DNA from: an uncultured Bacteroidales bacterium
Lineage (GTDB): Bacteria; Bacteroidota; Bacteroidia; Bacteroidales; P3
NCBI GenBank assembly: GCA_900316235.1
Contig: ONCC01000021.1
Location: 1 to 40,816, forward strand
DNA: 40,816 nucleotides
Direction: 5' to 3'
The position numbers were made by a program, and so were the translations under genes. The notes beneath the pieces are model-generated. The model worked only from the letters and a program-made list of their open reading frames with translations, was not told the origin of the DNA and did no database searches. This document shows positions 31,630-39,022 of the stretch, one piece after another. Within the stretch, counting starts at the first letter, position 1; each line of letters opens with the position of its first letter.

Positions 31630-32676
31630 TTAGCGTTTCAGCTCCGCTTTGGCGTCCTGGACGTACTTCTGCTTGCCGTACCACTCGGCGAAGGTCTCTT
31701 CACCGGTGGTCTTGGTGTCGTCACCGTTGACTGGGGCGGCACCAGCGGGCAGCTTATCGACCACGGCCTGCAGTTCGTTGACCTTGGCCTGCAATTCGTC
31801 GCGTTTGCTCTCGGCTGTTGCCTTGGCCTCTTCAGCGGCGGCTTTGGCGTTCTCGGCCTCCTGCTTGGCGGTCTCGGCGGCTTCGAGGTTGGTCTGCAAC
31901 TCGTCGGCACGCTGCTCTTTGGCCAAGAGGGCGTCGTTAATCTTGTTGAGGGCCTCGTCGTCCAACAGGACAGCGCCCTCTTTGTTGGCGGTCAGCTCAT
32001 TGACGGCCAACAGCGCGGCAAGGGCCGCAAGGGTTGTGATATTTTTCTTCATGGGTTTACTGTTGTTAATGTTAAACATACTCTTGATTTTCTGTGTCAG
32101 GTAGCTGCCCTCGGTGCCAGTGCTCTTCACCTCTTCGGTTATAAAGCCGTATTCCAGGCATTCGTCGCTGGTGAGCCATGCGCCGTCGCCGTTGTTGCGC
32201 TCCATCAGGGCTTCTATGTCTTCCTGTTTGGCACCTGTGCGGTCGGTGTAGATGGCAACCATGCGGCCGTTGATGGCGCGTTGCTCCTCCAGTACCTCTT
32301 CCAGCACGTTCTCGTTGCCGACAACGCCGCTCCAGCATTTGTGTATGAGGAAGAGAGCGTAACGGCTCATCTTCCTCTTGTCGCCGCTCATGGCGATGAT
32401 CGTGGCCGCCGAGGCGCAACGTCCGTAGCACTCGGTGGTCACGCGGTCGCCCATGGCCACCAGCAGCTCATAGATGGCCAGAGCCTCGTCCACGTCGCCG
32501 CCCAGGGAGCAGATACGCACCAGAATCTTTTTGTCGCTTTTGGCGATGTCTTTCAGTTGGTCTTTCACGTCGTCGAAGGTTACACCCTCGTTCCACCAGC
32601 TTCCACCGATCTCTCCGTGAATGTCGATGACCACATTCTCGGAGGCGTCGTTATACAGATTGAATACTTTTTCCAT
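31630..32676 (-). CDS. ClpP-type head protease with C-terminal scaffold
   Basis: 348 residues. The first 195 residues form a ClpP-like serine protease: SLGGDVDEALAIYELL (57-72), catalytic Ser89 in GRCASAATIIAMSG and His112 in ALFLIHKCW. Residues 209-348 are a helical scaffold: MKKNITTLAAL, long Ala/Glu/Lys coiled coil (about 240-295), then a loose Gly/Thr tail. The protease processes scaffold and capsid during prohead maturation. An ATG at 32052 (Met209) could start a separate 140-residue scaffold, as in lambda C/Nu3. Confidence 0.85.
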   Translation of the reverse strand: MEKVFNLYNDASENVVIDIHGEIGGSWWNEGVTFDDVKDQLKDIAKSDKKILVRICSLGGDVDEALAIYELLVAMGDRVTTECYGRCASAATIIAMSGDKRKMSRYALFLIHKCWSGVVGNENVLEEVLEEQRAINGRMVAIYTDRTGAKQEDIEALMERNNGDGAWLTSDECLEYGFITEEVKSTGTEGSYLTQKIKSMFNINNSKPMKKNITTLAALAALLAVNELTANKEGAVLLDDEALNKINDALLAKEQRADELQTNLEAAETAKQEAENAKAAAEEAKATAESKRDELQAKVNELQAVVDKLPAGAAPVNGDDTKTTGEETFAEWYGKQKYVQDAKAELKR

Positions 32677-32693
32677 GTCTTATTTCTTTTGCT

Positions 32694-32729
32694 GCAAAAT
32701 TACAGCGCGTTACGCTGACGGGCAGGGAA
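32694..32729 (-). promoter_or_regulatory. Late promoter, unit 1 (head)
   Basis: Minus strand: TTCCC (32729-32725), 22 bases, TAATTTTGC (32702-32694), 17 bases to the ATG at 32676. It differs from the other five by T for G at the first position of the box and may be weaker. Confidence 0.65.
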
Positions 32730-32741
32730 AAAACCGCACAC

Positions 32742-32771
32742 AAAAAAAAGCCTGCCCCGAGGGGAGCAGGC
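32742..32771 (-). terminator. Intrinsic terminator at end of early block
   Basis: Minus strand: GCCTGC pairs with GCAGGC, extended by CCC/GGG with one bulged base, followed by eight T residues (A-run 32742-32749). It lies between the 32817 gene and the unit-1 late promoter. Confidence 0.85.
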
Positions 32772-32816
32772 CCGTACACATACCTGAAAAGTAAAAGAAT
32801 TGTATATACTATATAT

Positions 32817-33269
32817 TTAATATAGTCGCATCTCCGGCCACGGCCCTGTGGCCTCGAAGTGGAGCTTGTAGGCGGTCTCACCCTCGGCCTCGCCGTCGTT
32901 GGTGCTGCTGTAGCTGAATCGCATCGGCACCTCCTTGTCGCCCAGCAGCCACTCGACGCCGTTGTTGTCAACCACTTTCACCGCGAAGCGGCACTGTGTC
33001 ATCGCGTCGAGGTCGCGGACACTCTGTGTCTGGTTGCCGTGGTAGATGAGGTCAACCGTCAGAGTGTAGGCGCGGCCCTCGGCGCTTTCCGTGTTGTAGT
33101 TGGCGCCGTCGTGCTCGATGATATGCCACGTCTTGCCGCTGGCAAAAGTTACCTCCATGCCGTCGTTCTTCGGCTTGATTGTGTTAATTGTCGTAATGTC
33201 AGCATAATAAACATTGCTGATACCTGCCATTGCCTGGCAACTTGGGTTTCTTTGTAAATCTTTTTCCAT
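32817..33269 (-). CDS. Structural-like protein, distant paralogue of 19149 and 29973 proteins
   Basis: 150 residues from the ATG at 33269; a longer frame uses TTG. It shares with the two longer paralogues an early A-G-I-x-x-V-Y-F/Y-A-x segment, the W-L-L-G-D-K-E-V-P-x-R motif and a late LHFEATGPWPEM stretch. It is the last gene before the terminator at 32742, set apart from the head operon by terminator and promoter. Its product may be a tail tube or decoration protein; why it sits in the early-side transcript is unclear. Confidence 0.5.
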   Translation of the reverse strand: MEKDLQRNPSCQAMAGISNVYYADITTINTIKPKNDGMEVTFASGKTWHIIEHDGANYNTESAEGRAYTLTVDLIYHGNQTQSVRDLDAMTQCRFAVKVVDNNGVEWLLGDKEVPMRFSYSSTNDGEAEGETAYKLHFEATGPWPEMRLY

Positions 33270-33321
33270 TATTTTGGGTATTAGGGACAAATTGCGAGTG
33301 ATTATTTGTTGTGTGATTGTA

Positions 33322-33822
33322 TCACTTTTGTATTGTTAATTCGTTGAGGTCTTGTAGTATACCCTCTTCTATGTGTTTAAAGTGGCGTTGGTAGTGCTTG
33401 CGGAGCGCGGCAAAGGTAATTTCCTCGTCGACGTAGCCCGCTTTGTACAAAAAATGCTTCATGGCGGTGTCTCGGCTCACGCCTGCCATGATGTGGGCGG
33501 TGGCGGTGAGCATACACAGCCGCTCCCGTTCCCTCTTATACACGGCCACGCTGAAGTTGGCCTGTCGTGGCAGCGAGAGGTAGCCGCCGTAGCGTTGGTA
33601 GTCGTAGTCGAGGATGTACACCTTGCCCTCGACCAGCCCCTGCAACTCGCGCCCTACCTCCCAGGGGGTGATGGTAGGGTGCCGACGTAGGCCCTGCACC
33701 AGCATGTTGTACATCCAGCCTCGCCCCAAGTCCACAGCCACGCCGTCGTAGTGGTACTGCTCTTTGAGCACCCGCCACGACAACGGCTGCAGCTTGATGT
33801 CAACTATACGCTTGATGGCCAT
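33322..33822 (-). CDS. Hypothetical protein of the early block
   Basis: 166 residues from the ATG at 33822 (MAIKRIVDIK), two bases past the upstream stop; the longer frame to 33894 lies within the upstream gene. It shows an alpha/beta pattern with WEVGRELQGLVEGKVYILDYDY, then basic helices (YKRERERLCMLTATAHIM) and a C-terminal HTH-like pair around MKHFLYKAGYVDEEITFAAL. A basic, probably nucleic-acid-binding protein at the end of the early block is a reasonable place for a late-gene activator, but this is conjecture. Confidence 0.55.
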   Translation of the reverse strand: MAIKRIVDIKLQPLSWRVLKEQYHYDGVAVDLGRGWMYNMLVQGLRRHPTITPWEVGRELQGLVEGKVYILDYDYQRYGGYLSLPRQANFSVAVYKRERERLCMLTATAHIMAGVSRDTAMKHFLYKAGYVDEEITFAALRKHYQRHFKHIEEGILQDLNELTIQK

Positions 33823-33824
33823 GG

Positions 33825-34217
33825 CTAACTGAATAATGATGTTTGGTTGGCCTCGGCCTGATGGCGTTTCTCTTCCTTGCGCTCCTCGGCCCACTGTCGC
33901 AGCTGCTCATCGACCACCTTCTCGGCCTCACGGGCAGGGTTCATCGACCAGCTGCCGCCGCCGCTCATTATCCACTCACGCTGTTTGCGCAGCATGAACT
34001 CGACGCTGAGGAAGAAGCGCTCACGGTCGCTCTCTATTGTCTTGTGTGCCGGACGCAGTGCCATCACCGGCTCGATGACGGCCAGCAGCACCTTCTCCTG
34101 TTCTTTCACCTGCTCCAATGCCTTGGGGCGGTCGGGGTCGTCTTTCTTGCAGTGGAAGAAGCGGCGCTGTCGGGAGCGCAGCTCTCTCACGGCTTGCTCA
34201 AATTCTTGTGCATTCAT
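33825..34217 (-). CDS. Small protein with C-terminal clamp-binding motif
   Basis: 130 residues, highly charged and helical (QAVRELRSRQRRFFHCKKDD; long REAEKVVDEQLRQWAEERKEEKR helix). The last residues N-Q-T-S-L-F-S contain Q-x-x-L-F, the pentapeptide that docks in the bacterial sliding clamp DnaN. The preceding gene has a better copy of the same motif. No enzyme domain is visible. Overlaps the upstream gene by 20 bp. Confidence 0.55.
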   Translation of the reverse strand: MNAQEFEQAVRELRSRQRRFFHCKKDDPDRPKALEQVKEQEKVLLAVIEPVMALRPAHKTIESDRERFFLSVEFMLRKQREWIMSGGGSWSMNPAREAEKVVDEQLRQWAEERKEEKRHQAEANQTSLFS

Positions 34218-34380
34218 CGTCGAATAGTTTTAATTGGTTTGGATCGACCAGCGGCGGCGCATCCTCCGGGCGTATCAGTTCGTAGATGGCTGCCGCGTGG
34301 GCTGCCGCCCAGCGCAACTCCTTGTAGGCTTTGCGCACATGCTCGGCCACCTCTTTACTTCTCTCCTTCTCCTGCATCAT
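34198..34380 (-). CDS. Small protein with canonical clamp-binding motif
   Basis: 60 residues from the ATG at 34380. An N-terminal helix (EKERSKEVAEHVRKAYKEL and onward) is followed by a flexible Pro/Asp-rich tail carrying QLKLF, close to the DnaN-binding consensus QL(S/D)LF. Overlaps the DUF4406 gene by 26 bp and the next gene by 20 bp, so translation is probably coupled. It could bring a partner to the host replisome or compete with host proteins for the clamp. Confidence 0.55.
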   Translation of the reverse strand: MMQEKERSKEVAEHVRKAYKELRWAAAHAAAIYELIRPEDAPPLVDPNQLKLFDDECTRI

Positions 34381-34696
34381 AGTCCACAAGCTCTAATATG
34401 TCGTTGCATATTCCCATCTTGAACTTCTCGGCATTTGTCATCTCCAGCCGTGCGCCCTCGCTCATGTAGAAGTTGGGCAGGAAGTGAATGTAATCACATT
34501 CGGTCAGCCGTGCGATGCACTTACGCATGGCCTGTTCCCATGGCTCACCCTTACGGCAGAATTCGAAGGGGTTTACCACCTCTACGGCGTCGCCGTGTTT
34601 CTTCTTAATCTCGTAGGCCACACTGTCGAACTCGGCTTTGGCCTCTTCATAGACGCGCCCTGATACCGGGCCGCTGATAAATACTTTCTTTGGCAT
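34355..34696 (-). CDS. DUF4406 protein (nucleoside deoxyribosyltransferase-like)
   Basis: 113 residues. It begins with VFISGPVSGR and has a late PNFYMSEGARLEMTNAEKF stretch, the signatures of DUF4406, a Rossmann-like family related to nucleoside 2-deoxyribosyltransferases and common in phages. The Glu in SEGARLE would be the nucleophile-like residue. It may act on a nucleotide or base in early infection. It follows the primase gene by 12 bp. Confidence 0.75.
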   Translation of the reverse strand: MPKKVFISGPVSGRVYEEAKAEFDSVAYEIKKKHGDAVEVVNPFEFCRKGEPWEQAMRKCIARLTECDYIHFLPNFYMSEGARLEMTNAEKFKMGICNDILELVDYDAGEGEK

Positions 34697-34708
34697 AATA
34701 TAAAGGTA

Positions 34709-37700
34709 TTAGTATGGTACTTCTACATCGTTGACAGGGTTGTCCTCGTCCACTTTGCTCTCCACTTTGAGGTCAATGCCGTAGTTCTCGACCAGCTTGG
34801 CGTAGTTGAACACCAGGCTTCGGTTGGCCTTCTGCAATACCTGGAGGGCTTGGCCGCTCTCTGTGAAGCTCCTGCCCTCGCCCGGGTTTTGCCGCAGGCG
34901 TGTGGGAACCTTGAACATCTTGACACACTCGCCCATGTATTCGTCTTGTGCGGTGAGGTAGTGCCGCAGGCTGCCCTCGTCGATGATGCTGCTCTTGCTG
35001 TCTTTCGTGCCCTTCATCAGCTTGGCGTAGAGTTTGAACACGCGGCTGGTGGAGAGGTATATCACGTCGTAGGTCTGCGAGTAGTTCATCTCCTGACGGC
35101 TCACGCCGCTGCCCTTGTGGCACCGCACGTCGCTCTTGCCGAAGTACAGCTTGAGGTCGTAGCCGGTCTCTATGTCGCCGTTGGTGAGCATCGTCTCTAC
35201 GGCCACCCAGAAATTGGCTATTTCGTTGCTGCTCTTCACCTCGCCGTTCTGCCTCTCCATTCCCTCGACAAACACTTTCAGGGCTTGGTCGTAGTTGAAC
35301 GGTAGAGCGATACGGCCTTCCAAGGTGCGCAGCATGGCCAACACCATAGTCCAATTCTGCAGGATGCGCCCTTCGATGTGGCGCGTGTCGGTGGCTTGGC
35401 GCATCTCCTCCTTGGTGATGGCCAGCTGCTTCTCGTAGTTCTCCAGCACCCACTCGCGCTGTGCCAGCAGTTCGTTGGTGATGCAGGTGAGGCCCTGCTT
35501 CTCGTAGCGTTTCAAGTCCTCATAGGCGGCGTTCTGCTCGGCGCTGAACACCGTCTGGCTCACGGTGAGGTAGATTACACGGCTGAACAATGCGTTGTCG
35601 GCCGTGGTGCGCTCCTGGCCGGTGAGTATAATGCCGCAGTCCACGGGCGTCATCTCCTTTTTCTTGTCGCGGTCCATGTTCATGCGGCTGCGGCCGGTGC
35701 CGTCGTAGAGGCCTTTGAGAAACTCTATCTTGTCGTACTCGACCGAGTTCTTATACTCGTCGATATGCACCAGCGCATTGCGGCAGTGGCTCACATGGTC
35801 GGCCAATGCCGGCAGCGTGGCGTTTGTCATATTCAGTCCGTCGGCGTGGTTGCCGAAGAGGTGCAGCAGGGTGATGGCCATCTCGGTCTTACCCGTGCCC
35901 TTTTGGCCGAAGATGTTGAGCATTGGGAACGAGTTGAAGCGACGGAAGATGTAGTCGCGGAACAGCGTGGCCAGCGTGTAGCCGATGCCCACAATGGCGT
36001 TGTCGCCATACACCACCAGCATCTTCTCGGCCAGTGTGTTGAGGTCGGTGCCGCTGGGGGTGTGGATGAAGCGACGCTCGAATTGGAACAGTTGGGTGTC
36101 GGCTTTGAAGAAGCTGCTCAGGGCGGGCAGGTAGTACCACTGCCCTTTGGCCTCCACGCTGCCAAGCTCGTCAATGCTCCGCATCTCGCCGTTGTCGTCG
36201 AGCACACCGTTACTCCATGCCCAGAAGCCCTCGCGCTGCCAGCCGAGCTGCTCCACCTCGCGGCAAGTCTTGGTGTGTTCGTAGAGGTAGGCCTTTATCT
36301 TGTTGAGGTCGCCGTCGGTGCCGGTGAACAGGAAGTTGCCGAAGCTCTCCACTTTGGTCTTGAAGGCCGTTAGGCTCACCATGTCCTTCTGTGCAATCTC
36401 CAACTCGCGCCTGATGCCTCGGTTGTTGGTCAGCCGGTAGAGGCGCTTGGCGTTGATGGTGCTCTCTATATGGAATAGAGGCTCCAACTCGAAGTTGCTC
36501 ACCTGCCTGTAGCCGCCGTCCTGGTTGGCAATGATATGGTAACAGTGGTTGCGCACGAAGAAGCCGTACTCGTCTATCATCTTCTCCTGCTCCTTGTCGA
36601 AGCCTGCGCTGTTCAGCTCCTTGGTGGTCTTTTGGTTGGCCTGCTTGATGGCGGCGTTCCACACCTTCTTCGGCGGGATGATCTTCGCCAGCTGGTCCAC
36701 ATAACCCATGCGCTCTCCCTCGTCGCGGGTGAGCAGCAGCTTGGCCAGCTCGGCGGCCACCGTGGCCACCTCGGCGGGGTCGGGGTCGGCTCCTATCTCG
36801 GCCTTGCGCCGCTCGGCGATGTATTGGAACCAACTTTTGCGTGTTTTCTTGAACTCGCGGAAGTGGTCGCCGTCGCGGAAGAAGGTGTCGGGGTCTTGCT
36901 TCTCGCCCTCCTGCTCGGGGATGGTGAGGGTGTACACCATTACGCCGGCCTCCAGCAGCACACGTCCGTTGCGCTCCGTGGCTTTCTGTCCGGCCTTGTC
37001 GCTGTCGTAGAGCAGTATGGCTTGCCTTACGTTCTTGGCCAGCGTCTTGGCCTGCATCGGCGTGAGGGCCGTGCCGCAGGCCGCCACCACGTTACAGATA
37101 CCTATCTGGTGCATCTTGATGGTGTCGGGGTTGCCCTCCACCAGCACCACCTCGCCCTGATCCACCGCCGTGCGGCGGGCGAAGTTCCACCCGAAGAGGG
37201 TCTCGCCCTTCACATAGATGTTGTTCGGGTCTTTCTCGTTGCCGCTGCTGTTGATATACTTGCCTCGGTTTTTCTCCGTCTCGCCGTGCAGGATGCGCCC
37301 GCTGAATGCCACCGGGTCGCCGCTGGCGTTCAGTATGGGGAACATGATACGGTCGCGGAACACGCTGTAGTAGGTGCCCTGCTTGCTCTTGCCGAAGAGC
37401 GTCGAGCGTGTCAGCACGTCGTAGGCCACCTTCTTCTCCTTGCGCAGCCACTCAAACAACGCGCTCCAGTCGTCGGGCGCATAGCCTATCTCCCATTGTT
37501 GCAGCGTCTCGTCGCTCCAGCCTCGGCTCTTCACATAGGCCATGGCCTCCTTGTTGTTGCGCAGCTGCTCCTGGAACCACACCACCGCCAGCCTGTTCAC
37601 GTCCACCTGCTGCATCTTCCTCTCCCTCACCTGCCGCTGCTCGGCCGTTTCGTGGTAGTCGTCGGTGATGGTGAATCCTATCACGTCGGCCACATACTTC

Positions 37701-37951
37701 ACCGCCTCGGTAAAGTCGCAGCCTTTCTTCTTCATAACAAAGTCGATGGCGTTGCCGCCCTCGCCGCAGCCGTAGCACTTCCAATGCTGGTTGCGCGGGT
37801 GGACGTAGAAGCTGCCTGTCTTCTCGTTGTGGAACGGGCACCGCCCCACATAGTTGGCTCCGGCGCGTTTCAACTCCACACCCAGGCTCTCCACCACCTG
37901 CTTCAGCTCGGCCTCTTGTTTTATCTGTTGTATCTGGTCTAACGGTATCAC
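34709..37951 (-). CDS. Phage primase-helicase (CHC2 zinc finger, TOPRIM, P-loop)
   Basis: 1080 residues. Zinc finger: Cys38, His41, Cys59, Cys62 (CPFHNEKTGSF ... CYGCGEGG). A DnaG-like catalytic part follows, with TOPRIM acidic motifs VLVEGNPD near 265 and YDSDKAGQ near 310. The C-terminal half has a Walker A at about residue 680 (FGQKGTGKT) with a Walker-B-like VHIDEYKN, resembling DUF927/DnaB-like ATPase domains fused to phage primases. It makes primers and probably unwinds DNA. No polymerase is encoded, so the phage must use the host replisome. Its start overlaps the upstream stop by 4 bp. Confidence 0.9.
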   Translation of the reverse strand: MIPLDQIQQIKQEAELKQVVESLGVELKRAGANYVGRCPFHNEKTGSFYVHPRNQHWKCYGCGEGGNAIDFVMKKKGCDFTEAVKYVADVIGFTITDDYHETAEQRQVRERKMQQVDVNRLAVVWFQEQLRNNKEAMAYVKSRGWSDETLQQWEIGYAPDDWSALFEWLRKEKKVAYDVLTRSTLFGKSKQGTYYSVFRDRIMFPILNASGDPVAFSGRILHGETEKNRGKYINSSGNEKDPNNIYVKGETLFGWNFARRTAVDQGEVVLVEGNPDTIKMHQIGICNVVAACGTALTPMQAKTLAKNVRQAILLYDSDKAGQKATERNGRVLLEAGVMVYTLTIPEQEGEKQDPDTFFRDGDHFREFKKTRKSWFQYIAERRKAEIGADPDPAEVATVAAELAKLLLTRDEGERMGYVDQLAKIIPPKKVWNAAIKQANQKTTKELNSAGFDKEQEKMIDEYGFFVRNHCYHIIANQDGGYRQVSNFELEPLFHIESTINAKRLYRLTNNRGIRRELEIAQKDMVSLTAFKTKVESFGNFLFTGTDGDLNKIKAYLYEHTKTCREVEQLGWQREGFWAWSNGVLDDNGEMRSIDELGSVEAKGQWYYLPALSSFFKADTQLFQFERRFIHTPSGTDLNTLAEKMLVVYGDNAIVGIGYTLATLFRDYIFRRFNSFPMLNIFGQKGTGKTEMAITLLHLFGNHADGLNMTNATLPALADHVSHCRNALVHIDEYKNSVEYDKIEFLKGLYDGTGRSRMNMDRDKKKEMTPVDCGIILTGQERTTADNALFSRVIYLTVSQTVFSAEQNAAYEDLKRYEKQGLTCITNELLAQREWVLENYEKQLAITKEEMRQATDTRHIEGRILQNWTMVLAMLRTLEGRIALPFNYDQALKVFVEGMERQNGEVKSSNEIANFWVAVETMLTNGDIETGYDLKLYFGKSDVRCHKGSGVSRQEMNYSQTYDVIYLSTSRVFKLYAKLMKGTKDSKSSIIDEGSLRHYLTAQDEYMGECVKMFKVPTRLRQNPGEGRSFTESGQALQVLQKANRSLVFNYAKLVENYGIDLKVESKVDEDNPVNDVEVPY

Positions 37952-38169
37952 AACCCTGCCTCCCGTAGTTTTTTGATTAGTCTGGCCCGCTTGGCCTTGA
38001 AGTTGTTGTTTCGGTTGGCCTGCTCCAGCAGCGCCATCTCGACGTATATGTTGCGGCGTTCACCCTTGGCCACCTTGCGGATGTACACAGCCGAATACTT
38101 GCGCCCCTGGCGCTCCAGCTCGGCCTGCACCCTCCCGATGTCGCCGTACTCCAGCCCCTTAATCTTCAT
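37948..38169 (-). CDS. Small HTH protein upstream of primase
   Basis: 73 residues from the ATG at 38169, which overlaps the previous stop (ATGA); the frame continues to 38196 with an implausible Gly/Cys start. Residues about 8-45 (GRVQAELERQGRKYSAVYIRKVAKGERR) look like a repressor-type HTH, followed by a basic helix (KAKRARLIKKLREAGL). Likely DNA-binding; it might assist replication initiation or regulate the early block. Confidence 0.6.
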   Translation of the reverse strand: MKIKGLEYGDIGRVQAELERQGRKYSAVYIRKVAKGERRNIYVEMALLEQANRNNNFKAKRARLIKKLREAGL

Positions 38170-38621
38170 AGTTCCACCTCCATTTCTACACCACACAGCC
38201 GCAATGCGTGCTGCAACTCGTGGACGTACTTAATGTTGGCTATGTCTGCTTGATAGCCTTCCATAAACTTTATGCGTAGAAAACTCCGTTCGGGCACATA
38301 CGCCACACTGTCGAACCGCCCGAAGCCATATTGCCACACTCCTGTAGGTTCAGGCTTACGCCCGAACATGGCGGCGACCTCCTCACCCTCACTCATCAAC
38401 TCCTCAAAGCCGTTCTTCTCCAATATCTCCTCAGTCAGCGGTATAGGCCGTGCATAGCAGGGCCTAAAAGAAAGATTGCTTTCGGGAAATTCACAACCAG
38501 GAACCATCGTGGTCAACAAACCATCATCCTCTGGCCGTTCAAGCCCGTGAATACCTGTCACTCTTCTCACCACACCAAAGCCGTTAATCAGGTCCCCAAT
38601 CATCAATTCCTTTGCTTTCAT
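38166..38621 (-). CDS. Conserved Bacteroidetes phage protein of unknown function
   Basis: 151 residues. The opening KAKELMIGDLI-N, the central PIPLTEEILEKNGFEE and the closing IKYVHELQHALRLCGVE are hallmarks of a small-protein family found in nearly all Bacteroides prophages; function unknown. The gene is more AT-rich than the primase. It overlaps both neighbours by 4 bp. Confidence 0.7.
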   Translation of the reverse strand: MKAKELMIGDLINGFGVVRRVTGIHGLERPEDDGLLTTMVPGCEFPESNLSFRPCYARPIPLTEEILEKNGFEELMSEGEEVAAMFGRKPEPTGVWQYGFGRFDSVAYVPERSFLRIKFMEGYQADIANIKYVHELQHALRLCGVEMEVEL

Positions 38622-38818
38622 GCCTGCACCTCCCTTCTTTCTCTGAGGGCGTTGCGCAGCTCCTTGCAGCGGTCGTGACTTACTGCGCTACAGTCAACCC
38701 AGTAGGGTGCCGTGTCCGGCATCTGCTGGTTGCATTGGGCGAAGGGCTTTACACCCTTGCTTGTTGTGGCTGTCACCAGGCGCGGACAGCCAATGAATTT
38801 ACAATATCTTGCTTTCAT
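38618..38818 (-). CDS. Small Cys-containing early protein
   Basis: 66 residues with five Cys (FIGCPRLV, FAQC, WVDCSAV, RCKEL and the initial YCKF), a basic C-terminus (RNALRERREVQA), no family recognised. A small zinc-binding protein is possible. It overlaps the next start by 4 bp. Upstream lies a leader containing the GAGA-tetraloop hairpin. Confidence 0.55.
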   Translation of the reverse strand: MKARYCKFIGCPRLVTATTSKGVKPFAQCNQQMPDTAPYWVDCSAVSHDRCKELRNALRERREVQA

Positions 38819-38931
38819 TGTGCTTGCTTATTAGTTGTTCCACCATGCCCCGCTGTGGTCGTAGGCAGGGCGTTTGCTTACTGTTGCCGTTGCAATCATA
38901 CCGTGCATCCGCACGTTATGTTTGCGTTGGT

Positions 38932-38962
38932 GGATGCAGGTGGCTCTCGCCTACCTGCACCC
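38932..38962 (-). ncRNA. GAGA-tetraloop hairpin, copy 1
   Basis: Minus-strand RNA: GGGUGCAGG pairs with CCUGCAUCC (9 bp with one G-U pair), then a U-A pair, a bulged A, GGC/GCC and a GAGA (GNRA) loop. On the plus strand the G-U pair would be an A-C mismatch, so the minus-strand transcript is the structured one. It lies 113 bases upstream of the start codon at 38818. A second copy is at 39982. Confidence 0.7.
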
Positions 38963-39000
38963 TGCGGGCAGTTCTCTCAGGGCACCCGAAAATTTTTCGA

Positions 39001-39022
39001 CCGCGCCGCTCAAACGGCGCGG
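39001..39022. repeat. GC-rich hairpin at the end of the 39010 gene
   Basis: CCGCGCCG-CTCAAA-CGGCGCGG, a perfect 8-bp stem with 6-base loop spanning the stop codon at 39010-39012. No T-run follows directly on the minus strand (the next bases are TCGAAAAATTTT), so termination is uncertain; it may instead protect the mRNA 3' end. Confidence 0.6.

Noticed and set aside
36536..37942. Long plus-strand frame (468 residues) opposite the primase gene
   Set aside because: Antisense shadow, His/Leu/Val-rich, with no domain; the primase motifs are on the minus strand.
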